Shown: one piece after another, positions 56,176-64,000 of the stretch
Layout of the letters: each line of letters starts with the position of its first letter
How positions within the stretch are numbered: position 1 is the stretch's first letter
Assembly: GCA_001972305.1 (NCBI GenBank)
Contig: BDDD01001606.1
Coordinates: 1 to 64,000, forward strand
Direction: 5' to 3'
From: Cephalotus follicularis
Lineage: Eukaryota; Streptophyta; Magnoliopsida; Oxalidales; Cephalotaceae
Length of the DNA: 64,000 nt
Notes under the pieces: generated by a model
The model's input: the letters and a program-made list of their open reading frames with translations, nothing else
What the model was told of the DNA's origin: nothing
Database searches by the model: none
Position numbers and translations under genes: made by a program

Positions 56176-56340
56176 CAACGGAGTCTACTCATACGATTTG
56201 TCGCTACGAACACACTTCGTATAGACCTAGCATGACTACTCATACGTCTTGTCTGATTAAAATCCACACTTCGTATAGACCTAGCATGACTACTCATACG
56301 TCTTGTCAGCAATGTCACACTCCGTATATACCTAGCTGCG
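56176..56340. repeat. 51 bp tandem repeat in the solo LTR
   Basis: Three copies of a unit with CTACTCATACGATTTGTC and CACTTCGTATAGACCTAGC. The words CATACGA and TCGTATAG face each other, so each unit holds a loose dyad. The outer LTR has the same array at 57648-57790. Confidence 0.9.
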
Positions 56341-56818
56341 TTGATTACCAAGGTATGATCATTCAATTACATGGAAATTGTTCAATACAATCTACGGTGA
56401 GTTTCTATACCCTAAACCGCTTTTTAATTATATATTTTCTTGAGTTTTATTTATTGTTTTAATTAGTTTTAATTTGCACGTGTTATTTTTTATTATTTTA
56501 TTTTAGCCTGTTATTTTATTTAATTTATTTCTTTCTTGTTTTCAATTATTTTATTATTTTGGCATAATTAGGAGTAGTTGTTAATAGTTTATCTCAAAAT
56601 TGGTATACTTCGCCTAGGTTGGATAAATTACAACTAGTTTACGTTTCCCTGTGTTCGACCCGTTACTGCATGATCCGTGCACTTGCGGCTATAAATTTTA
56701 AAACATTCTTTTTACGTGAACAGACACTCCGACGCTCAAGTTAGCAGTTGTACAGAGAGTATTCAGGTTCTTTGTGTGCTAGAAAATGGCTGACCTTTGT
56801 ATTGACTGTTGAACTGGT

Positions 56819-56826
56819 ATTTATAG
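56819..56826 (-). promoter_or_regulatory. TATA box of the minus-strand nested LTR
   Basis: On the minus strand CCTATAAATACCAG, followed about 105 bases later by CTTGAGCGTCGGAGTG. This layout is usual for plant LTR promoters. Confidence 0.5.
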
Positions 56827-57325
56827 GAATGTCTGTGACTGATGAGCATCTAATCGGGAGTTGGTTTCCCCTAGGGAAAGAATGTCAGTGGTCCTGGCAT
56901 TTTCCTTGATCTCCTCCCCATTTGGTGGCTATGGCCGCAAGCCCATTAATGGATTGGAGGGCTGTGCCGGCATGTCAGTCTCTTTTCCCATACTGACGTG
57001 ATGGGGTGTCAGCCTATATGAGTGGCTGCGGGGGAGTGCAAGTCTAACCTGATGGCCCTGGTGGCCTGTCAGTCTGTTTAGGCGGCTTTTTCCCTTGATG
57101 ATATGATATGTGCCACGTGCTCATGCCCTGGGAGGACACCTGTTGCCCTTCCCTTGAGGCGCGTGTCACAAGGCTTAAAATAGGAATTTTCCCATATCAC
57201 AATTAATTGTTATTCATGCACCAAACAGCCAGTTGTGTTATGCGGCAACAGCAATTTACAAATGGGATTGTGTGTTTTTAATTGAATACTGAATAGGATA
57301 GGAGTACTTAGTTGGTGAAAGGCTT

Positions 57326-57333
57326 TATAAATA
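57326..57333 (+). promoter_or_regulatory. TATA box of the outer LTR
   Basis: TATAAATA in the context GGCTTTATAAATAGAAGACACG, standing before a CTCTCTTCTC leader, as expected for an LTR promoter. Confidence 0.5.
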
Positions 57334-57647
57334 GAAGACACGAGTAACGCGAGAAGGGAGGAAAAAAACCCAGCGGCCATCCTTCAGCCATTTTCTCTCT
57401 TCTCTTTTATTTAGTTTTTAGTTTTATTTTCTTAATATTTTTTAACTAATTTTTCAAGGTTTTTAAGGTTAGAATAAAGACTAGATATATTCATATAATT
57501 CTATTAATAAAATCTTTGAAGTTTTAATTTATTCTTCAATTTTTTGTCTTCACACACACTTTGTCTGTTTGATTAAAATCCACAAACATTTTATCAGTGA
57601 ATAAGAACGTTGTTGAATGAATGGTTTTCAACGCAATCAATGGAGTC

Positions 57648-57790
57648 TACTCATACAGTTCTTCACGCCGAACACACTCCATATAGACATAGTATGTCTA
57701 CTCATACGATTTGTCGCCGCTACCACACTCCGTATAGACCTATCATGACTACTCATACGATTTGTTATCACAGTCACACTCCGTATCGAC
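57648..57790. repeat. 51 bp tandem repeat in the outer LTR
   Basis: Three copies of the unit CTACTCATACGATTTGTCGC to CACTCCGTATAGACC, the same family as 56176-56340. Confidence 0.9.
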
Positions 57791-58156
57791 CTAACTGCCA
57801 TTGGTTACCAAGATCAATCAAGTAATTGAGTTATTCAATATAATCTATGGTGAGTTTCTATACCCTAAAACCAAATTTCTCTTGCATATTTTATTCAGTT
57901 TATTTTTTATTTTATTTTTTTGGATAATTTTATTCAGTTTATTTCTTGATTGATTAGTTCATAATTTGCATGATTATTTTCTGTTAGTTTTTTTTTCAAT
58001 ACAGTAGTTATTCACGTCGATGCCTTCGTTTTCTGTTTTAATTAATTAGTCTATTTTTGAGTAGTTTTTAATAAAAGCCTTCAATTTTGCATACTTCGCC
58101 TAGATTGAGTCGATTAAAATTAATTTAGCTTATTTTCTAGCGTTCAACCCGTTACT

Positions 58157-59345
58157 TTTAACACCCCAAACCGCAAGAGTCAACTCTCAATGTTTGACGC
58201 GCTACCAACAGTATCATTTAATAAATTACGAATAAATTAAAAACATTTAATCAATATAATAATGCATGTGGAAATTTAATATAATAACGTTCGTGGATAA
58301 AATCCAGTTTGTACAACATTATTTAATATAAAATATCTACGACAAACCGGCAGGTCAAAACACAACCAAACAGTAACACATCTGGGTCGTCGAACCGCAA
58401 CTAGAAGGAAGATACTTACTCATGTTCAGTCTTCTGCTTGCTGCGAAGCTCCACCAGTACCTGACCCATTACATTATAATGCAATAGGTTAGCAACCACT
58501 AGTTGTGTAGGAACCCCTACCAATGCATATGTGGAGTGCAATGCAGCAGATATAATATGCATGATATGAGAGATGCAGTGAGAACAGTGCAATACATTCA
58601 GTAGATTCATTCATTCCATAACAATCATTCCGTAATTATTAACAGTCAACAACAGTCTATAATAGTCAATATAAATCCTTCCGCGGCATTCCCCACTTGA
58701 GGAAGAGCAATGACGCACTTCAAACATGGAAGGCAGAGAAGTCGAGAGGGATAACATTTCAGTTTAGGCAGACCAGCTCCTCGGGTCCTCGGCTTTAGGA
58801 AGAGCAGTGTACGCGCTCTAGGCGTTATAGGTCGAGGAGAGGAATATAAACATTCATTAGGCAGTAAAAATCATTCAGTCAGTATGGCTCATCTCGTTCG
58901 GTGATCCATTGGCTCATCTCGGTTGGTGATCCATTGGGCTATCTATGTGACTCACCTGGTTCAGCTCAATTTGGTGACCCATTAGGTCATCTCGGAAATA
59001 GTCTTACTGGCTCATCTCGGTTGGTGATCCCTGAAGGGCTCATCTCAGCGGTGATCCAATACCGTACATTACATTACATTTACTAACATTAACACTACAT
59101 TGACATTTACAGGGAGGTCTGCTTTTATTACTTTGTACTATACTACACAATTAAATTATACTTTTATAGTGACCATCCTTCCTTATTAATCATTTCAACA
59201 CATCAATTGGTGCATGACACTTATGTAAAATGCACCATCCAACACAGGGGCGTACGCATGACAGGGAAAGGAGAGGTAGGGCGTTCGCTAGTCTCATGCT
59301 TCAAGACACACGCATGGAGGATGCTCAGCGCCGTGGCGTGCATGA
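58157..59345 (-). mobile_element. Lower LTR of gypsy copy 3
   Basis: In plus coordinates it starts ACACCCCAAACCGCAAGAGTC (one base off the TGTAACGCCCC of the other copy) and follows the upper LTR closely through the ACATTACATT block, the GGGGCGTACGCATGA block and GCGCCGTGGCGTGCATG. Confidence 0.85.
58890..59065. repeat. Degenerate 28 bp repeat in the lower LTR
   Basis: The unit GGCTCATCTCGGTTGGTGAT plus CCATT recurs five or six times with changes. The upper LTR has the same array at 62930-63105. Confidence 0.85.
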
Positions 59346-59349
59346 CATT

Positions 59350-59848
59350 GGTTTTTTCCAGCCTTTAACCACTTCTATTTTTGAAGGATCCACCTTTAAA
59401 CCGGCACTGGATATGATATGACCTAGAAAGGATACCTCTGACAACCAGAATTCACACATTTGCTGAACTTGGCATATAACCGATGATCTTTAAGAGTCTA
59501 CAATGCCAAGTGCAGGTGTTCTCCATGTTCCTCCATTGTTTTAGAGTACACCAGGATATCATCAATAAATACTACGATATAGCGATCAAGATATGGATTG
59601 AACACTCGATTGATCAATCTCATAAATGCAATAGGGGCGTTGGTCACCCCAAACGGTATAACCACAAACTCATAGTGTCCATATCATGATCTAAAAGCGG
59701 TCTTCGGAATATCTTCCTTTCTGACGTTAAGCTGATGATATCCGGATCTCAAATCCAGTTTAGAGAACACTGTCGATCCGTTGAGTTGATCAAACAACTC
59801 ATCAATATGCGGCAGCGGATATTTATTCTTGATAGTCACTTTATTTAG
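59350..59848 (-). pseudogene. Reverse transcriptase end of gypsy copy 3
   Basis: Minus-strand RT wording around the catalytic box ([12 protein letters not shown] type) and HRLYAKF, then FLGHIISSAGLK-like and VDPSKIEVV. It is close to the scrap at 400-715. It directly abuts the lower LTR. Confidence 0.8.
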
Positions 59849-60784
59849 CTACTGATAATCAATGCACATTCTTAGCGATCCATCTTTCTTTTTAACAAAT
59901 AAGACTGGTGCTCCCCATGGAGATACACTCGGCCGGGTGAAGCCTTTATCGAGTAACTCCTGTAACTGTGTCTTCAATTCCTTTAATTCAGGGGGAGCCA
60001 TTCGATAAGGAGCTCTCGATATAGGTGCTGTTCGAGGTAGCAGATCTATAGTGAATTCCACATCTCTGTCAGGAGATAAGGACGTTAACTCTCTCAAAAA
60101 CACATCTGGGTATTCACACACTACCAGAACATCATTCAAGTTGCGCATCCATCGGTTATTGTCTATGATATGTGCTAGATAAGCATCACAACCTTGCTTC
60201 AAAAGTCGGTCAGCCTGCATAGCAGATATCTTTGGAATCGGCTGACTTTCTAGGGTTCCAGTAAATTGGAAAGGAGATTGTTCTAGCACATTGAAGGTTA
60301 CAACCTTTCGTTTACAATCCACGTAAGCATCGTGTGCCGCTAACCAATCCATTCCCAGTATTACGTCAATTTCGCCCATCGGCAACACTATCAGATCTGC
60401 CAATAGAATATGTCCATCGATACCAATAGCACAAGACTTACACACCCATTCGGAGGTAACAGACTCTCCTACTGGTGTGCTAACTTCTATAACAAATGGT
60501 AAAGGTTCCGGTTCTACATTCAGTCGTTGTATAAAATGTAGTGCAATATAAGAGTGAGATGAACCGGAGTCTATGTTGAAATAAGTAAACAGTACCTCCA
60601 ATAACAGAGGTAGATCCTGCTGCAGCTTGCTTATCCAAAGTGCACACCCTACCTTGCACGGTAGGTGTTGATCCCATTGGTTGTTTCCCATGGTCTCCTG
60701 GTCCTGAGCTAGTGCTAGGATGGACCTGTCTTTGCTGTCCAGTATTACGATTTGATTGGGAACCTCCTTGTGAAGAAGCCTCAC
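59849..60784 (-). pseudogene. Protease and RT start of gypsy copy 3
   Basis: A 311-codon frame. The protease active site is [16 protein letters not shown], and the flap and end blocks are [15 protein letters not shown]. Then comes [16 protein letters not shown], the RT start [37 protein letters not shown] and LRMCIDYQ. It differs clearly from Tekay copies 1 and 2, so it is a separate gypsy family. Confidence 0.9.
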
Positions 60785-60809
60785 TCTGTCCTAACAGATT
60801 ATCATAATC

Positions 60810-61256
60810 TTACCTTCCGTAAGGACATTCTGCAACCTTATGATCCATAGCTCTGCATACCATACAATTTCCAGCCTTCCACCAACAATCATCAAAGGCA
60901 TGGTTCATACGCTGGCAATGTATACATGGGTTGTAAGAGGCCTGACCACTAGATTCAGCAAGTCTGGATTGACTTTTCTGTGGTGACAGTAAGCCTTGAC
61001 CTCTTTGTCGAGAGCCACGACCTCTCCTCCTTTGTTGTCTCCCGAATTTGGAATAACCAGCTGGACTGCCAGTACTGCTTGAAGATCCACTTTGACCAAG
61101 GCTACTCCTGTACCTCAATCTCTGAGACTTATTGCTGCCTCCAGAACTTCTACCAGATTGTCCACTTGGGGATACTGATCTTTTATCCCCCGTCTGGATC
61201 CTCAATCTCTGTATCTCATTGGTCACATCTTCAATGTCTCTGGCTCTGCTAGACAC
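60810..61256 (-). pseudogene. Gag C-terminal part with two zinc knuckles, gypsy copy 3
   Basis: A 148-codon frame with a Ser/Gly/Arg-rich low-complexity part (QSGRSSGGSNKSQRLRYRSS) and two CCHC-type knuckles: CIHCQRMNHAFDDC and CMVCRAMDHKVAEC. In the family these bind the packaged RNA. Two knuckles instead of one is a family trait here. Confidence 0.88.
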
Positions 61257-61268
61257 CTCAAGAAGAGA

Positions 61269-62081
61269 TCACAATCGGAGGGGTACCAACTGCTGTCTGA
61301 TCTCAGGTTTGAGGCCAATAAGGAACTTCTTGGCCTTTCTGGTCTCAGTGTTGACCATATGGGGAGCTACTCTTGATAATTCCATAAATTTGGCCTCATA
61401 CTTTCCCACTCTCATATCACATTGAGCTAGGTTGAGAAATTCAGCTTCTCTCTTGTCCACTTCTGCTTCGGGATAGTACTGTTCATTAAATTCCTCTTTG
61501 AACTTGTCCTACGATTTGACTATCCCTGATCATTCCCATGAATCAGCAATCATTTTCCACCAATGATCTTCTTCGCCTTGCAGCATATATGTGGCGAAGA
61601 GTATTTTATGAGAATCAGAACACTCCAATACTGTGAAGATCTTTTTGATTTGCATTATCCATCTCTCAGTTGTAATAGCATCTGTATCTCTGGTGAACAT
61701 TGGGGGATTTAGTCTCAAGAATCTGACTAAAGGATCCTCTAGGCGTGTAGGTTGATCGACTGATCTCCTTACTATCATTGAACGCCTAAGGGATCATGTA
61801 GTTGGTGGTTGCTCAGGTGCTTCAGCTGCTCGCCTACCAGGTCTGGCAGTTGAGGTCTGTTCCGATGTGGTCGCATGGGGGTGCATAAATTCACTCATCT
61901 GGGCCATCATTGCCCGCATCCTTCTCATAATACCCCTAGATTCCCGTATATCTGGTTCTGCAATTTCTGCCTCTTGGGATACATCGGCTTCTTCTACATC
62001 TCTACTTGCTCGAGTATGTCTAGTTGACGGCTCAGCTCTTGCTCCTCGTGCAGTTCTACATCGACGACCCTCCATTTTCAC
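61269..62081 (-). pseudogene. Gag core of gypsy copy 3
   Basis: The start MKMEGRRCRTARGARAEP is at 62081. The core blocks are RFLRLNPPMFTRDTD, ERWIMQIKKIFTVLECSDSH, LQGEEDHWWKMIADSWE, KYEAKFMELSRVAPHM and KKFLIGLKPEIRQQLV. This is the usual Retrotrans_gag order. The start lies about 105 bases after the primer-binding site. Confidence 0.88.
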
Positions 62082-62185
62082 TTCTTTATAACAACAAAGG
62101 TTTAATATCCACTTATTTTATCCGCATGCAATCAAATTTATAATCCAACGACTCCTTATTGGTATACCCAGTGTAGGAGAGCCGC

Positions 62186-62202
62186 GGCTCTGATACCAAG
62201 TC
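62186..62202 (-). promoter_or_regulatory. Primer-binding site of gypsy copy 3
   Basis: On the minus strand CTTGGTATCAGAGCC follows the LTR end GGGGCGTTACA by two bases. It is the initiator-Met type. Confidence 0.85.
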
Positions 62203-63390
62203 TGTAACGCCCCAAACCCCAAGAGTCAACTCCCAAGGTTTGACATGCTACCAACAGTATCATTCAATAAATTACGGATAAATTAAAAACATTTAAACAA
62301 TATAATAATGCATGCGAAAATTCAATATAATAACGTTCGTGGATAAAACCCAGTTTGTACAACATTATTTAATATAAAAGCTCTGCCACAAACCGATAGG
62401 TCATAACACAACCAAACAGTAACACTTCTGGGTCGTCGAACCGCAACTATAAGGAAGAGACTTACTCCTATTCAGTCTTCTGCTTGTTACGAAACTCCAC
62501 CTGTACCTGACCCATTACATTACAATGCAATGGGTCAGCAACCACTGGTTGTGTAGGAACCCCTACCCATGCATATGTGGAGTGCAATGCAACAGATATA
62601 ATATGTATGCTATGAGAGATGCAGTGAGAACAGTGCAATACATTTGGTACATTCATTCATTTCATAACAATCATTTTGTAATTATTAACAGTCAACAACA
62701 GTCTATAACAGTCAATATAAATCCTTCCGTGGCATTCCCCACTTAAGGAGGAGCAATGACGCACTCTAGACGTGGAAGGCAGAGAAGCCGAGAGGGATAA
62801 CATTTCAATTTAGGTAGACCAGCTCCTTGAGTCCCAGCTTTAGGAAGAGCAGTGTACGCGCTCTAGGCGTTATAGGCTGAGGAGAGGAATATAAACATTC
62901 ATTAGGCAGTAATAATCATTCAGTCAGTATGGCTCATCTCGGTCGGTGATCCATTGGCTCATCTTGGCCAGTGATCCATTGAGCTGTCTACGTGACCCAC
63001 CTGGTTCAGCTCAATTTGGTGACCCATTAGGTCATCTCAGAAATAGTCTTACTAGCTCATCTCAGTTGGTGATCCCCGAAGGGCTCATCTCAGTGGTGAT
63101 CCAGTACCGTACATTACATTACATTTACCAACATTAACACTACATTAACATTTACGGGGAGGTCTGCCTTTATTACTTTGTAGTATACTACACAATTAAA
63201 TTATACTTTTATAGTGACCATCCTTCCCTATTAATCATTTCAACACATCAATTGGCGCATGACACTTATGTAAAATGCACCGTACAACACAGGGGCGCAC
63301 GCATGATAGGGAAAGAATAGCTAGGGCGTTCACTGTTCTCGTGATTCAAGACGTATGCGTGGAGGATGCTCGGCGCCGTGGCATGCATGG
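62203..63390 (-). mobile_element. Upper LTR of gypsy copy 3
   Basis: In plus coordinates it starts TGTAACGCCCCAAACC. It aligns with 58157-59345 to about 63390. A further stretch up to 63534 may still belong to it, because the lower copy is cut before that point. Confidence 0.85.
62930..63105. repeat. Degenerate 28 bp repeat in the upper LTR
   Basis: The same GGCTCATCTCGGTTGGTGAT-type units as at 58890-59065. Confidence 0.85.
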
Positions 63391-63534
63391 AATGCAAACA
63401 TTGGACCCTGCTCGGCATCATGGCGCACGCTCGAGATGCATGCATGACATGCTTGAGCGTCATCTAGTTGTGCACGACATCATGCAAGAGGGCAAGCTCA
63501 CATTGCTTATGCGAATGGCAGAGGAGTGTTTAGG
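63391..63534. other. Short stretch between LTRs
   Basis: 144 bases rich in GCATG and GACAT words (CATGCATGACATGC). It is probably the first part (minus-strand sense) of the upper LTR of gypsy copy 3, but there is no second copy to confirm it. Confidence 0.4.
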
Positions 63535-64000
63535 TGTAACGCCCGGTATTTTCCTGGATGTAATATTTTGATTTATGATGTAATCATTAATCTTGATTTA
63601 GTGAGAATGTTGAGTTTTAACCTCAAAAGATGCTTGCAAACCCTAGTTATGGACTTAAAGATGGAGTGTGTATGTTAAGCTTGAAACGACGCTGTTTTGG
63701 CCAAAAGACATCGACGTCTTTTGGAAAGGCGTCGACTCCTTGTGAGCTAGGGCACACGTGATTGCATGGGCATGCACGTCGACTCGAGAAGGGGGAATCG
63801 ACACCTTCTTACGAAGGGACAAAGACATCGACGTCTTTGGGAAAGACGTCGACTCCTTTGTATGAATGGCCAGCACGTTCTTCGTCTGCAGAGGTAGCAT
63901 GCACGGGATTTGTTTAAGGGGCTTACCTAACGCCTTTTTTGGGTGCTTTGTGGCGTGTTGTGCATGTGGGTGTGTTGCCAGAACATGCCTCACATGGCTC
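63535..64000 (+). mobile_element. Start of a second family A LTR (runs off the window)
   Basis: It begins TGTAACGCCCGGTATTTTCC and follows 1710 onward at about 90 percent by eye. It holds the first dyad cluster (63705-63860), with TCGACGTCTTT, TGG, AAAGGCGTCGA at 63711-63735. Whether it is a solo LTR or the 5' LTR of a whole element cannot be seen. Confidence 0.9.
63705..63860. repeat. Dyad cluster 1 of the second family A LTR
   Basis: Two pairs of GACATCGACGTC / GGCGTCGACTCC words, about 63706-63740 and 63824-63858, with spacers TTTTGGAAAG and TTTGGGAAAG. Confidence 0.85.

Larger units (their letters stand above)
55629..56722 (+). mobile_element. Solo LTR (TGTTTAGCATAAAAATG family), full copy
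   Basis: A 1094 bp LTR from TGTTTAGCATAAAAATG to TTTTTACGTGAACA with the perfect duplication GACAC (55624-55628 and 56723-56727). It holds a TATA box at 55896-55903, an AATAAAA signal-like word near 56047, and a 51 bp repeat array. It is the full-length reference for the shorter copy at 29736-30350. Confidence 0.95.
55499..57170 (-). mobile_element. Minus-strand LTR nested in the outer LTR
   Basis: On the minus strand it starts TGTGACACGCGCCTCAAGGG and ends AAGCCCTTACA. It shows a TATA box (TATAAATA at 56819-56826) and, downstream, the CTTGAGCGTCGGAGTG word that is common in plant LTR leaders. No clean target duplication is seen, so the ends are tentative. It was itself hit by the solo LTR at 55629-56722. 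Confidence 0.6.
54877..58156 (+). mobile_element. Outer LTR (TGTTTAACATAAAAATG family) with nested insertions
   Basis: It starts TGTTTAACATAAAAATGTG, a diverged relative of the solo LTRs at 55629 and 29736. The right part, 57171-58156, follows the same plan: TATA box at 57326-57333, AACTAATTTTTCAAGG, a 51 bp repeat array and TTCAACCCGTTAC. The middle is taken up by another LTR (55499-57170). The right end is cut by the gypsy element at 58157. No target duplication can be read. Confidence 0.7.
58157..63534 (-). mobile_element. Ty3/gypsy element, copy 3 (minus strand)
   Basis: Two direct LTR copies (58157-59345 and from 62203 upward) flank gag, zinc knuckles, protease and part of RT. Later pol domains are not present between the RT end and the lower LTR. 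The lineage looks chromovirus-like by its RT and gag wording, but the chromodomain part is not available, so this is an inference. The LTRs differ by about 8-9 percent over the first 200 bases by eye, older than Tekay copies 1 and 2. It is broken in several places. The upper end is approximate. Confidence 0.85.

Overview
This window is plant nuclear DNA, and I see no host gene in it. The evidence is a dense pile of LTR retrotransposons of plant-type families: Del/Tekay-like chromoviruses with 2.7 kb LTRs, an Athila/Tat-like gag piece, Ty1/copia gag and gag-pre-integrase pieces, and primer-binding sites of the plant initiator-Met type (TGGTATCAGAG). Most likely it is pericentromeric or other heterochromatic DNA of an angiosperm, probably a eudicot. 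I cannot name the species. All coding pieces found are broken retroelement fossils.

Layout. 1-5.5 kb: a gypsy pol scrap, a 465 bp inverted repeat, and inside it an older LTR hit by a whole 2.67 kb solo LTR (family A, 1710-4379). 5.5-7.8 kb: a minus-strand LTR-like stretch with a GC-rich leader and an AAT microsatellite. 7.77-35.9 kb: a copia gag split by a 27.4 kb insertion. That insertion is a non-coding (LARD-like) retrotransposon array of the form LTR-internal-LTR-internal-LTR, bounded by the 5 bp duplication ATTAT. It was itself hit by a solo LTR (15451-17543, duplication GTTTT) and by a Tekay-like element (24157-34650, duplication GCAGA). The Tekay element carries a further solo LTR (29736-30350, duplication CCCTT) and a foreign Athila-like gag piece between two copies of its own integrase region. 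35.9-43.5 kb: a second, minus-strand Tekay element, tail to tail with the first. 43.5-51.6 kb: further LTRs. 51.6-54.9 kb: minus-strand copia remnants of the same family as the split gag. 54.9-58.2 kb: three LTRs nested in one another. 58.2-63.5 kb: a third, minus-strand gypsy element. 63.5 kb to the end: the start of another family A LTR.

The most unusual signal is not a gene. At least five LTR lineages, and perhaps six, carry clusters of short dyads: a word with a TCGAC or TTGAC core, a spacer of a few bases (often ending GGAAA), then the complementary word. The words differ between families but are shared by most copies inside one LTR. In the Tekay-type LTRs they form two clusters on either side of the presumed transcription start. 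I know of no named LTR feature that explains them.

The nesting gives a clear relative order of insertions. The window works as a layered record of retrotransposition, not as a set of cooperating genes.
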